From Pseudomonas sp. BN417 (GTDB lineage: Bacteria; Pseudomonadota; Gammaproteobacteria; Pseudomonadales; Pseudomonadaceae): a DNA stretch of 35,411 nucleotides. Positions 1-7,614 of this stretch are shown here, one piece after another (within the stretch, counting starts at the first letter, position 1; every line of letters starts with the position of its first letter). The translations under genes and the position numbers were made by a program. Under the pieces are notes generated by a model, which was not told the DNA's origin, ran no database searches, and was given only the letters and a program-made list of their open reading frames with translations. The stretch covers positions 1-35,411 of the forward strand of contig NZ_SSOJ01000084.1 of assembly GCF_029871205.1 (NCBI RefSeq), written 5' to 3'.

Positions 1-177
1 CGATTGGAAAAGGGACTCGCCCGGGAGGGCGAAACCGAGACTCGAAGCCCACTCGGCAATGAGCCGAACGAAAAGACTCCAAGCCCCCTCACACCGGATT
101 ACCAATCCGGCGTGAGCCCCATTCCCCGGTAATCCGTGAAGAACCTTTTTTTGGCCATGGGATTCGGCCCGCCGCCG
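1..177. other. Left edge, no gene recognised
   Basis: No convincing coding sequence is visible. The stretch holds two short perfect dyads, CGCCC-N4-GGGCG at 18-31 and CCGGATT-ACC-AATCCGG at 94-110, and a run of seven T at about 146-152. Read on the minus strand, the first 60 bases resemble a GC-rich dispersed intergenic sequence I associate with Pseudomonas genomes, but this is from memory only. A minus-strand open frame covers 99-449, but it reads through the inverted repeat described next and is not believed to be a gene. Confidence 0.35.
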
Positions 178-337
178 GTAGGAACGATTTCGATCGCGAA
201 TGAGTCCGCCCCGACTCGTAGGTTGGCGCTGAGCTCAGCGAAGCCCAACGTTGCATGATACCCCGCGTTGGGCCTCGTTCCTCGGCACCAACCTACGACA
301 GTCCTGCGGACTGCATCGCGAATGAATTCGCTTACGG
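178..337. repeat. Composite inverted repeat (REP-like)
   Basis: Two nested pairs of inverted arms are visible. The outer pair are REP-like: GTAGGAACGATTTCGATCGC begins at 178 and its imperfect counterpart, with GCGAATGAATTCGCTTACGG, ends at 337. The inner pair are GTAGGTTGGCGCTGAG... at 218-250 and ...CTCGGCACCAACCTAC at 266-296. The inner arm recurs at 34388-34420 with 29 of 33 identical bases, so it is a dispersed family and not a chance palindrome. The element ends about 10 bases from where the adjacent BRO-type reading frame would end without its amber codon, as expected for an extragenic repeat sitting just outside a gene. Confidence 0.65.
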
Positions 338-460
338 GATCAACGCCTACCAATCGCCATACGGCATATTCCGCCAGCTCGGCCCATCCCTCAGCGCCGG
401 CTCGTCGTGGGCCACCATGAAGATCGGCAGGTCCCGCCGGTCGATCCACAACTCACCCTG

Positions 461-856
461 CTACTTCACCACGCCGACGCGCTGGTTGGCCCAGCTCATG
501 AAGGCCCGCTTTGGCGAAACATCCGCTTCCCTATGCTGGTCATGCAGCGTCGGCACCACTTCCTCGCTGAGCCACTGGCCGATGCAGCGATGCTCCGGAT
601 GCCCGAAGCGAAACAGGGCGTTATAGGCCCCCACATCGCTGATCACATCCAGCTCCTCCCGAGTCCCGCCGTCGTACTGCAGCAGCACCGTCCGCCGCTG
701 GTGCTCGGGCATGCGCCTGGCCAGCAGCAGGGCGCACGGCGCGGCGATCAGGCGGGCGAAGTCATAGGCGACGATCCAGGGTCGGTGGTCGATCATCACC
801 GCGCGAAGGTGAAGGGAATGGCGTTGGAAAACGATGGGGGTGTATGCGTCATGCAT
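461..856 (-). CDS. BRO-N domain protein (phage antirepressor-like), shortened by an amber codon
   Basis: The 131-residue product begins MHDAYTPIVFQRHSLHLRAV and has the layout of BRO-family N-terminal domains found in phage antirepressors and related bacterial DNA-binding proteins: a TPIVFQRHxLHLR start, a PWIVAYDFARLI segment, a block containing RRTVLLQYDGG, and FRFGHPEHRCIGQWLSEEVVPTL. The start at 856 is set by TAGGAG eight bases upstream; the longer frame to 1198 lacks such support. The frame stops at TAG 461-463, but the same frame continues QGELWIDRRDLPIFMVAHDE to a second stop at 347-349. In relatives I recall, a tryptophan precedes QGE, so TGG to TAG is the likely lesion. Function is probably transcriptional interference or DNA binding, but whether the shortened protein works is unknown. 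Confidence 0.65.
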   Translation of the reverse strand: MHDAYTPIVFQRHSLHLRAVMIDHRPWIVAYDFARLIAAPCALLLARRMPEHQRRTVLLQYDGGTREELDVISDVGAYNALFRFGHPEHRCIGQWLSEEVVPTLHDQHREADVSPKRAFMSWANQRVGVVK

Positions 857-1368
857 GGTGGTGCTCCTAGCTGAGGTCTCTGGAGTCGTCACCGTTCGCT
901 GCCATTCGAAGGGTGACGGACCGCGCGGGGTTGACAGACCGGAGCTAGTACCCGGCAGACCACGAGGATCTCCCCGCGCGATCCGCCATAGAGCGGTGCA
1001 GTAAAAACTGCATGCGTGTGTGTGCCTGCAAAAACGTCCGCCGTTTTCGCATGCACCTTGCAGCGCAATCGCGCCTAGCTGACGGGCTGTCAAACCCGGC
1101 CACGGGATTGACCGTGGCCGGCGCAGCATAGGGAGGGGAGGGCGGAAGGGCAAGCGGGGGCCAGTGTAGGAAATGGGCTTGGGTGACTGACTCAGCATCT
1201 AACCTGCGGTTGCTGGGCGGCAACGATCGGCCCATCGCTGTCTGCCAGGCTGAATCCTCGCACACGCATTCGCGACTAGAATTTCGCTGCCGACTCTTCT
1301 AAAGCCAGGTCGGATTTCACCGTGCAACGTCAGGCCACGAGCCTGAGTTCGGTCTCCAGGAAACCGGT
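857..1368. other. 512-bp intergenic region upstream of BRO and channel genes
   Basis: This divergent spacer holds no coding sequence I can support. Its notable content is the cluster of hairpins at 995-1121 listed separately. The plus-strand gene at 1369 has AGGAAA before its start. Bases 1122-1150 form a purine-rich GGGAGGGGAGGGCGG stretch. Confidence 0.5.
995..1121 (-). other. Candidate structured leader of the BRO gene
   Basis: Several perfect stems are packed together. CCGGCCACGG (1096-1105) pairs with CCGTGGCCGG (1112-1121). TGCATGCG (1009-1016) pairs with CGCATGCA (1048-1055), enclosing AAAACG (1031-1036) / CGTTTT (1042-1047). TGCAGT (997-1002) pairs with ACTGCA (1007-1012) around AAAA. 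The last hairpin shares bases 1009-1012 with the 8-bp stem, so the two are mutually exclusive. On the minus strand this lies about 140-265 bases upstream of the BRO start codon. A structured RNA or protein-binding region is possible; no known family was recognised. Confidence 0.35.
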
Positions 1369-2067
1369 ATGACAGATCCACAAGATAAAGCCGAAGCCGA
1401 CGAGGATCTCGCTCAGCTGGTAATAGGCCAAGGGCCCTGCACTTATCTCATGCTGCTCTTGCTGGGCTTGATCCTCCTGTTTCCCTATCTTGAGGAAGGT
1501 ATATTCGCTCGCACCTTGCTCGGCATTCTGTTTTCAATCGTGCTGCTCGTGGGCGCTTTTGCCACCCGGCAGACTCGGTGGGGGTTCAGCCTCAAACTGG
1601 GCCTGGCGTTGCTTGGGGTTGGTCTTCAATGGACGGCACTGTGGACTGCGAGTATCGCGATTCTTGAACTTGCCGGGATAGCTTATGCGACGTCTCTTGC
1701 AGTCTCGTTCAGCGGAGTGCTTCGCTATATTCTCAAGCGTGGGCCAATTACAGCCGACAAGCTGCATGGCGCGCTCGCGGGCTACATCATGCTGGCCTTC
1801 GTGTGGTCCTTCATCTATGCCTTGGTCGAGATATCCAGCGCTGGCTCATTCGGCCCTGGCCACCTCGATTTCACACAGTCCGGCACTTTCTTCAAGCTGA
1901 TCTATTTCAGCCTCACGACGCTCACGACCACCGGTTTCGGTGATGTTCTTCCATTGACCAATCACGCCCGCTCACTGGTGATGGTCGAAGAATTTTCAGG
2001 CGTCTTTTACGTCGGTGTCGTGATAGCGCGGCTCGCCGGTCTTTATCCGTCGACTCAGACTAAGTGA
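1369..2067 (+). CDS. Ion channel family protein (K+-channel-like pore)
   Basis: The 232-residue protein has about five to six membrane segments: roughly residues 26-41, 45-62, 69-86, 90-116, 134-154 and the last one near 203-226. Before the final helix there is a pore loop with TTLTTTGFGDVLP, which corresponds to the TVGYGD selectivity filter of potassium channels (here TTTGFGD). This is the arrangement of small bacterial ion-channel (Ion_trans_2-type) proteins. No cytosolic RCK/TrkA domain follows, so gating is not indicated. The start has AGGAAA nine bases upstream. Base use is less GC-biased than in the core genes downstream, in line with an accessory origin. Ion selectivity is inferred from the filter only. 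Confidence 0.75.
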   Translation: MTDPQDKAEADEDLAQLVIGQGPCTYLMLLLLGLILLFPYLEEGIFARTLLGILFSIVLLVGAFATRQTRWGFSLKLGLALLGVGLQWTALWTASIAILELAGIAYATSLAVSFSGVLRYILKRGPITADKLHGALAGYIMLAFVWSFIYALVEISSAGSFGPGHLDFTQSGTFFKLIYFSLTTLTTTGFGDVLPLTNHARSLVMVEEFSGVFYVGVVIARLAGLYPSTQTK

Positions 2068-2113
2068 CGCTCGGCTTGCCTGAGCCACCTCAATACACAA
2101 TCTCATCAGCCGG

Positions 2114-2520
2114 CTACTCACTGAGATCGGCGTTCAGAGCCTTTGTGCGTTCACGCAGATCATTCAAACGGGCCCTGGAAAGCATGATGGCGATGTCAAG
2201 TCCGCCCAGTGCTGCGCGCGACAGTGCCGGCCCCAGTCATACCTGATGCCGCCCTCCTTGAAGTAAACCGCCCCCGATATACACCCAATGCTGGGGGATA
2301 TCCCCCACAGAAACGGGCGTGACGACTTCCGAGTGCGTTGGCGAAGGCCTCTGTGTCCCTTCCAATGGCCACTCTTTCTCGGAGAAGCGCCGGTGGTATG
2401 GCAGTTGCTAAATCCCGTGTAGCCGGACGGCGGGGCCGCAGTCGCCCAAGGACTTCTGCCTGAATTGCAAACCAGTGTCCCTCCAGGCGTTCGTTCAGCC
2501 GGTGGCGAGGTCGGTTACAT
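2114..2520 (-). pseudogene. Decayed coding remnant, family unknown
   Basis: The 610 bases between the channel gene and the Gly/His-rich gene contain protein-like pieces on the minus strand in different frames. One frame gives GPALSRAALGGLDIAIMLSR followed by ARLNDLRERTKALNADLSE and a stop at 2114. It is preceded by a TGA in frame, while another frame just upstream gives VYFKEGGIRYDWG. Further up, a third frame gives NERLEGHWFAIQAEVLGRLR followed by a region with LATAIPPALLRERVAIGRD. No ATG with a ribosome site opens any of them. This looks like one or two genes broken by frameshifts and stops; I do not recognise the family. Confidence 0.3.
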
Positions 2521-2677
2521 CAATGCATACCGCACCAGTTGGAGAGGCAGTGACCGCGACACAGGTCTGAGGTCGAGCCATGCCCCTCGTCCGGACGCCG
2601 ATCTCGTGCTGGTTGTCACATAGCACGCCCCCAGGTCGGGGGCGGCGTATCGAGACGAACCGAAACGGAGGTTCACC

Positions 2678-3214
2678 ATGCTTGTTAAACAATGCTCGCT
2701 GGCGCTGGCAATCGGCGTCGCCCTATCCGCAGCGACCGTGCTAGTGCCCGAGTCCATTTCGAGCTACTCCAGCGTTCATGCCAAGGATGGCGGTGGTGGT
2801 GGCAGTGGCGGTGGTGGCGGCGGTCATGGTGGTGGCGGTGGTGGTCATGGTGGTGGCCACGGCGGAGGAAGCGGCGGCGGTGGCGGCCATGGGGGAAATG
2901 GCAGTGGTGGTGGCCATGGCGGCGACAGTGGTGGTGGACACAGCGGTTCAAGCCACGGAGGGGATAGCGCGGGGCGCGGCAGCGACAGTGGTCACGGCGG
3001 CGCGCACAGTGGGCGTGGCGACGATCACGGTGCTAGTCATGAGGCCGGCGGACCGCATGGTGTGGGGCATAGTGCCGACGATGGCCCAGGGCATGAGGTA
3101 GGCGAAGCCCACGGTGTGGGTCATGGGGCCGATGATGGGGCCGACCATGATGTCGGCGATGATCATGGCGGGCGTGCGGCTGGCGAGCCCGGAGATGATC
3201 GAGACGGCGTCTGA
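2678..3214 (+). CDS. Exported glycine/histidine-rich low-complexity protein
   Basis: The 178-residue product starts with a basic end and a hydrophobic stretch (residues 6-25), with a likely signal cleavage near residue 35 (VHA before KDGG). The rest is almost wholly Gly with His, Ser and Asp: residues 38-85 are GGGGGHGG-type repeats, and residues 86-178 become richer in His, Asp and Glu, with repeated GVGH and GADDG units. GGAGG lies about eight bases upstream of the ATG. The His/Asp spacing would suit metal binding, but that is inference. No family was recognised, and a disordered periplasmic or surface protein is the most that can be said. The repeats also give long spurious frames on both strands. 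Confidence 0.6.
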   Translation: MLVKQCSLALAIGVALSAATVLVPESISSYSSVHAKDGGGGGSGGGGGGHGGGGGGHGGGHGGGSGGGGGHGGNGSGGGHGGDSGGGHSGSSHGGDSAGRGSDSGHGGAHSGRGDDHGASHEAGGPHGVGHSADDGPGHEVGEAHGVGHGADDGADHDVGDDHGGRAAGEPGDDRDGV

Positions 3215-3229
3215 GCGGCGCCTGCAGCT

Positions 3230-3262
3230 CCAGGAAATCCGGAAGCCTTCCGGCTTTCCTGG
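3230..3262. terminator. Hairpin after Gly/His-rich gene
   Basis: CCAGGAAA-T-CCGGAAG pairs with CTTCCGG-C-TTTCCTGG, a 15-bp stem broken only by one T/C mismatch. It sits 16 bases after the stop of the Gly/His-rich gene and just beyond the minus-strand MerR remnant, so it could serve either strand. There is no clear run of T. Confidence 0.55.
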
Positions 3263-3294
3263 GGTGTTCCGGCTACCTTGCCTGCCACTCGCGA

Positions 3295-3428
3295 TCAATC
3301 CCGGTTCAGCAGGTCGATGATCGGGCAGCTCATGCTGTCTGCGTTCGCGTCGCACCCGTGTATCAGCTCATTCAGCGCTTTATGCATCGCTGTCAGGACA
3401 GCCAGTTTCGTTTCGATGAGTTGTACCG
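3295..3428 (-). pseudogene. C-terminal stub of a MerR-family regulator
   Basis: On the minus strand a frame reads VQLIETKLAVLTAMHKALNE, then LIHGCDANADSMSCPIIDLL, then NRD and a stop at 3295. This is the typical end of metal- or redox-sensing MerR regulators: a dimerisation helix (LxAKLAxLxAMxxAL) followed by a CxxxxxxxxxCPII tail. The N-terminal winged-helix part is absent; upstream sequence changes to the plus-strand Nudix-like remnant. About 43 residues remain, so it is a truncated relic. The family call rests on the tail pattern and is fairly specific. Confidence 0.55.
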
Positions 3429-3457
3429 TTGAGAACGGCCAGGGACCGATTTATCGG

Positions 3458-3618
3458 ATGGCTGTGCCTGAGTCCCGCGACCCCCGCCCCGATGGCGAGA
3501 TCGTCGAATGCCACTGGTTCGCACCGGCTGAGCAGGATGACATAGCGGTGAAACCGACCAACCTGGAGCTGCTGCGGCTGCACAGCAAGAAGATCGAGCA
3601 GGGCGGCGCGGGCCTGCG
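3458..3618 (+). pseudogene. C-terminal stub resembling a Nudix hydrolase
   Basis: A plus-strand frame reads PESRDPRPDGEIVECHWFAP, then AEQDDIAVKPTNLELLRLHS. DGEIVECHWFAP followed by a KPTNxELLR helix is the pattern of the last strand and helix of Nudix-type hydrolases (normally D-E-I-x-E-x-x-W-F). The Nudix box itself is missing, so only the end of a gene is left, and the frame then runs antisense into kynR. It abuts the MerR stub, suggesting that a deletion joined two unrelated 3' ends. Similarity is by eye only. Confidence 0.4.
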
Positions 3619-3632
3619 GGGTTTGTCTCCGG

Positions 3633-4109
3633 CTATTTCCGGGCCACCAGCAGATCCAGCACGCCACCGCCTTCCTTGATCTTCTGCAGGATGATCTCGG
3701 AGCGGATATCGGTGACCCCGGCCGTCCGGTTCAGTTTGTTGACGATGAAGTCGGAGTACTGCTTCAGATTGCGCGCCTGCACCCGCAGCACGTAGTTGCT
3801 GGCACCAGTGATCACATAGGCGCTGACCACCTCGGGCCAGGACTGCACCTTCTGGATGAAGGTCTCGTGCCAGTTCTCGTCGTCCTGGCGCATGGAGATA
3901 TGCACGATGGCTTCCAGCTCCACGCCCAGCCGCTCGGCATTGAACACGGCGCGATAGCTTTCTATGACGCCGTTGTCTTCCAGGATGCGCAGCCGCCGCA
4001 GGCAGGCCGAAGGCGAGAGCGCGACCTTTTCCGCCAGCTCCTGGTTGCTGATGCGACCGTTCTGCTGCAGGCAGAGGAGGATGCGGATATCCGTAGAGTC
4101 GAGTGTCAT
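3633..4109 (-). CDS. kynR: KynR, Lrp/AsnC-family regulator of kynurenine genes
   Basis: The 158-residue protein has the Lrp layout: an N-terminal helix-turn-helix (TLDSTDIRILLCLQQNGRIS, then NQELAEKVALSPSACLRRLR, about residues 2-45), a linker with the start of the beta-domain at about 60, and a C-terminal RAM effector domain (residues 65-150) including GASNYVLRVQARNLKQYSDF. An upstream ATG at 4172 is in frame, but the start at 4109 gives the usual length and leaves room for a promoter. It is divergent from kynB, and in P. aeruginosa KynR activates the kyn genes in response to kynurenine (established knowledge). Assignment rests on family plus neighbours. Confidence 0.85.
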   Translation of the reverse strand: MTLDSTDIRILLCLQQNGRISNQELAEKVALSPSACLRRLRILEDNGVIESYRAVFNAERLGVELEAIVHISMRQDDENWHETFIQKVQSWPEVVSAYVITGASNYVLRVQARNLKQYSDFIVNKLNRTAGVTDIRSEIILQKIKEGGGVLDLLVARK

Positions 4110-4143
4110 GGTGTCCGAATAAAATTGTGCAGATGTGCTTGAT

Positions 4144-4194
4144 TCTCGAATTATATGCGAGAGCATGACCATTAGCTTCGTGACTTTGCACGAA
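4144..4194. promoter_or_regulatory. Two dyads between kynR and kynB (likely KynR operators)
   Basis: TCTCG-N9-CGAGA lies at 4144-4162 with an AT-rich centre (AATTATATG), and TTCGTG-N6-CACGAA at 4177-4194. Their centres are about 32.5 bp apart, near three helical turns, so both face the same side of DNA. Lrp-family octamers bind such spaced AT-centred dyads. The spacer serves both divergent kyn promoters, so these are the obvious KynR sites, though not proven. Confidence 0.45.
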
Positions 4195-4246
4195 AATGCG
4201 AAAGGGGTTCGTTCATCATATTTCCGGTAGCAACTGGAGAACGAGC

Positions 4247-4888
4247 ATGTCGCGATCCCCTTCCTTGTGGGACATCAGTCCCTGGATCGAGCCGGGCATT
4301 CCCACCTGGCCCGGCGATACGCCCTACACCGAAGAGACGGTCTGGCACATGGGGCCGGACTGTCCGGTGAATGTCGGCCGCATCAGCCTGTCGCCACATA
4401 CCGGTGCCCATGCCGATGCGCCTCGGCATTACGATCCGGCTGGCGTGGCCATCGGCGCCGTGTCCCTGGAGCCTTACCTGGGTCCCTGCCGGGTCATCCA
4501 TTGCATGGACGGTGGGCCGCTGGTGCGTCCGCAGGATATTGCCGCGTCGCTGCAGGATGTACCGCCACGGGTGCTGCTGCGCGCCTGTCGGGAGGCTGCC
4601 CAAACCCGCTGGGATGAGCGCTTCCGGGCGGTGGCGGCGGAGACCATCGAGCTGCTCGGCGCGCACGGCGTGTGCCTGATCGGCATCGATACCCCTTCTC
4701 TCGACCCGCAACAGTCGAAAGCCATGGATGCCCATCGGGCCGTCGCCCGGCATGGCATGGCCATTCTCGAAGGTCTGGTGCTGGATGAGGTTCCCGCCGG
4801 CGACTACGAACTGATCGCTCTCCCACTCAAATTCACTCACCTCGATGCCAGCCCGGTACGCGCTGTGCTGCGTCCCCTTTCGAACTAG
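4247..4888 (+). CDS. kynB: Kynurenine formamidase (cyclase type)
   Basis: KynB hydrolyses N-formylkynurenine to kynurenine and formate in tryptophan breakdown. The 213-residue protein opens with [20 protein letters not shown] and carries the metal-binding motif [13 protein letters not shown], with His51, His55 and Asp57 in this numbering. Later come [15 protein letters not shown] and the final [20 protein letters not shown], all typical of the cyclase-like formamidase family. The ATG at 4247 (GGAG seven bases upstream) gives the normal length; an earlier in-frame ATG at 4196 would run into the operator region. The stop is eight bases before kynU, so the two are co-transcribed. Confidence 0.93.
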   Translation: MSRSPSLWDISPWIEPGIPTWPGDTPYTEETVWHMGPDCPVNVGRISLSPHTGAHADAPRHYDPAGVAIGAVSLEPYLGPCRVIHCMDGGPLVRPQDIAASLQDVPPRVLLRACREAAQTRWDERFRAVAAETIELLGAHGVCLIGIDTPSLDPQQSKAMDAHRAVARHGMAILEGLVLDEVPAGDYELIALPLKFTHLDASPVRAVLRPLSN

Positions 4889-4896
4889 GAAAGACA

Positions 4897-6147
4897 ATGA
4901 CAACAAAAGCCCATTGCCTGGCGCTCGACGCCCAGGATCCCCTTGCCCATTTGCGCGCGGAATTCTCCTTGCCTGAGGGGGTGATCTACCTGGATGGCAA
5001 CTCCCTGGGCGCCCGCCCGGTCGTGGCGCTGGAACGTGCCCGTGAAGTGGTTGAACGGGAGTGGGGCGACGGCCTCATCCGCAGTTGGAACAGCGCAGGC
5101 TGGCGCGCCCTGTCCGAGCGCCTGGGCAACAAGCTGGCGCGGCTGATCGGTGCCGATGAGGATGAAGTGGTGGTCACCGACACCACCTCGATCAACCTGT
5201 TCAAGGTGCTGGTGGCCGCGTTGCGCATCCAGGCCCAGCGCGATCCTGCACGCAAGGTGATCGTCTCCGAGGCGAGCAACTTCCCCACGGACCTGTACAT
5301 GGCCGAAGGCCTGGCCGACATGCTCCAGCAGGGCTATTCCCTGCGCCTGGTGCAAAGCCCGGAGGAGCTTCCCGAAGCCATCGGCACCGACACGGCCGTG
5401 GTGATGATCACCCACGTCAACTACAAGACCGGCTATCAGCACGACATGGCCGGCCTGACCGCCCTGGCCCACGAATGCGGCGCGCTGGCCATCTGGGACC
5501 TCGCCCATTCGGCGGGCGCGGTGCCGGTGGACCTGAAGGCGGCGAACGCCGACTACGCCATCGGCTGCACCTACAAGTACCTGAATGGTGGTCCGGGTTC
5601 GCCGGCCTTCGTCTGGGTGTCGCCGGAGTTGCGCGACCAGGTCTGGCAGCCGCTGTCCGGCTGGTGGGGCCATGCCCGCCAGTTCGGCATGGAGTCCCAC
5701 TACGAGCCGGCACCGGGCATCGGCCGCTACCTCTGCGGTACCCAGCCGATTACCTCCATGGCCCTGGTGGAATGTGGCCTGGATATCTTCACCAAGACCG
5801 ATATGCAGGCCTTGCGGCGCAAGTCCCTGGCGTTGACCGACCTGTTCATCGAACTGGTCCGGCAGCGCTGCGCCGCCCACCCGTTGACCCTGGTGACGCC
5901 GCTGGAACATGCCCGTCGTGGCAGCCACGTCAGTTTCGAGCATCCCGAGGGCTACGCCGTTATCCAGGCGCTGATCGAGCGCGGTGTCATCGGTGACTAC
6001 CGCGAGCCGCGGATCATGCGCTTCGGCTTCACCCCGCTCTACACCAGCTTCAGCGACGTCTGGCAGGCGGTCGAGACACTCGGCGAGATTCTCGATTCCG
6101 GTACCTGGCAGCAGGAGCGCTTCCGGGTTCGAAACCAGGTGACCTGA
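4897..6147 (+). CDS. kynU: Kynureninase
   Basis: KynU is a PLP enzyme that splits kynurenine into anthranilate and alanine. The 416-residue protein has the full family length. It shows [11 protein letters not shown] near residue 30, an aminotransferase fold-type I core with [13 protein letters not shown] at about 198-210, and the PLP lysine at residue 227 within [15 protein letters not shown]. The C-terminal part with [14 protein letters not shown] binds substrate in the family. AGGAAAG precedes the ATG. It follows kynB by eight bases; the next gene, a porin, starts 83 bases later beyond a hairpin. Confidence 0.95.
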   Translation: MTTKAHCLALDAQDPLAHLRAEFSLPEGVIYLDGNSLGARPVVALERAREVVEREWGDGLIRSWNSAGWRALSERLGNKLARLIGADEDEVVVTDTTSINLFKVLVAALRIQAQRDPARKVIVSEASNFPTDLYMAEGLADMLQQGYSLRLVQSPEELPEAIGTDTAVVMITHVNYKTGYQHDMAGLTALAHECGALAIWDLAHSAGAVPVDLKAANADYAIGCTYKYLNGGPGSPAFVWVSPELRDQVWQPLSGWWGHARQFGMESHYEPAPGIGRYLCGTQPITSMALVECGLDIFTKTDMQALRRKSLALTDLFIELVRQRCAAHPLTLVTPLEHARRGSHVSFEHPEGYAVIQALIERGVIGDYREPRIMRFGFTPLYTSFSDVWQAVETLGEILDSGTWQQERFRVRNQVT

Positions 6148-6167
6148 GGATTTCACTGCAACTTGAA

Positions 6168-6189
6168 GGGCGCCTCGAAAGCGGCGCCC
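6168..6189 (+). promoter_or_regulatory. Hairpin between kynU and porin
   Basis: GGGCGCC-N8-GGCGCCC forms a perfect seven-bp GC stem 20 bases after the kynU stop, without a T run. It could partly terminate or act as an RNA-stability or processing element, setting different levels for enzymes and transporters in one operon. Confidence 0.4.
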
Positions 6190-6230
6190 GGCAATGACGC
6201 GCCACACCTAGAACAAGAAAGGAAAACCCT

Positions 6231-7562
6231 GTGAAACTGAATCTATCTTCAGTGTGCCCGCTGCTGTTCGTTGGGGCCGCCAGCCCTGTTCTCATGGCCG
6301 GGGAGGACCCTGCCGAAGGATTTCTCTCCGCTGGCACCCTGACGCTGAACCAGCGCAACTTCTATTTCCACCGCAACCTGCTCAACAATCCGGGCGGCCA
6401 GAATTACAGGGAAGAATGGGCCCATGGCTTCATGCTCGACTTTGCGTCGGGTTATACGCCAGGGCCGGTCAAGTTCGGTGTGGATGCCTATGCCCAGCTG
6501 GGGCTGAAGCTGGATAGTGGGCGTGGCCGATCAGGAACGAACCTGATGCCGATAGATTCGGACGGCCGTGCCGAGGACGATTTCTCCGAAGCGGGGGCGG
6601 CGATCAAGGCCAAGGTGTCGGAAACCGAATTGAAGTACGGCAACCTGACGCCGATGAATCCCGTGTTCGGCACGGGCAACGCCCGTCTGTTCACCTCGAC
6701 CGCGACGGGTTTCCAGCTGACCAGCCGGGAAATCGATGACCTGACACTCGATGCCGGCCACTTCACTGCCGGTAGCGCAGGTTCCTCCACCAGCGCCGAT
6801 GGCCCGCTCACCGCGCTCTATACCTACGGTGTCGAAACCCGTGCGGCGGACTACATCGGTGCCTCCTATGCAGGTGAAAACGGCACCAGCCTCGGTCTCT
6901 ACGCGTCGCGCTTCGATGATATCTGGAAGCAGTACTACGCCAACCTGGGGCACCGCTTCACCCTGAGCCAGCAGGATGCAGTGAGCTTCGACTTCAACAT
7001 CTACCGCACGACCGATGAAGGCGCGCAGAAGGCCGGCGAGATCGACAACACCACCTGGTCGTTGGCCAGCCGCTACAGTCACGGCCCGCACAGCCTGACA
7101 CTGGCCTACCAGCGCGTGAATGGCGACGAACCCTTCGATTACCTGGGTTTCGGCTTCGAGCCTGGCACCTCCATCTGGCTGGCCAACTCGGTGCAGATCG
7201 TCGACTTCAACGCCCCCAACGAGCGCTCCTGGCAGTTGCGCTACGACCTGGACATGGCGGCTTTCGGTGTGCCGGGCCTGAGCTTCATGACCCGTTATGT
7301 CAGCGGAGACCAGATCGACGACAGCCACTACGACGGAGGTCCGAACGGCGGTCAGGGTGCCTATGGCAATTACGGAACCGACGGCAAGCGCTGGGAGCGC
7401 GACATCGAGCTGCGCTATGTGATCCAGGGCGGTCCCGCCAAGGACCTCTCCGTGCGTCTGCGCCAGGCGACCCTGCGTTCGTCCTCCCAGGTGGCCGCGA
7501 TCGACACGGCGGACAACAACGAGATCCGCGTCATCCTCGACTACCCCTTGAGCCTGCTGTAG
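6231..7562 (+). CDS. OprD-family outer-membrane porin in the kyn cluster
   Basis: The 443-residue product begins with a signal peptide (cleavage near residue 23, VLMA before GEDP) and has OprD traits: GTLTLNQRNFYFHRNLLNN near the start, an RTDRIS-like aromatic strand pattern, KYGNLTPMNPVFGTGNARLF in the specificity region, the repeated RYVSGDQ strand, and a C-terminal end in YPLSLL for BAM recognition. The GTG start at 6231 is set by AGGAAA eight bases upstream. It lies between kynU and an amino-acid permease on the same strand, so it probably admits an aromatic amino acid or kynurenine. Substrate is inferred from context only, since OprD members carry basic amino acids, peptides or aromatic acids. 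Confidence 0.88.
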   Translation: MKLNLSSVCPLLFVGAASPVLMAGEDPAEGFLSAGTLTLNQRNFYFHRNLLNNPGGQNYREEWAHGFMLDFASGYTPGPVKFGVDAYAQLGLKLDSGRGRSGTNLMPIDSDGRAEDDFSEAGAAIKAKVSETELKYGNLTPMNPVFGTGNARLFTSTATGFQLTSREIDDLTLDAGHFTAGSAGSSTSADGPLTALYTYGVETRAADYIGASYAGENGTSLGLYASRFDDIWKQYYANLGHRFTLSQQDAVSFDFNIYRTTDEGAQKAGEIDNTTWSLASRYSHGPHSLTLAYQRVNGDEPFDYLGFGFEPGTSIWLANSVQIVDFNAPNERSWQLRYDLDMAAFGVPGLSFMTRYVSGDQIDDSHYDGGPNGGQGAYGNYGTDGKRWERDIELRYVIQGGPAKDLSVRLRQATLRSSSQVAAIDTADNNEIRVILDYPLSLL

Positions 7563-7614
7563 CCGCGATCGGCACGCGTCCATCTTCAATAATCACAAGA
7601 CTCCGAGAGACGAA

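Noticed and set aside
99-449. A 116-codon minus-strand frame at the left edge
   Set aside because: It translates the composite inverted repeat and the antisense-shifted end of the BRO frame.
2790-3180. The GGTGGT/CATGGC repeats as a CRISPR or satellite
   Set aside because: Units are codon-sized, irregular and in frame with an exported protein; there are no regular spacers.
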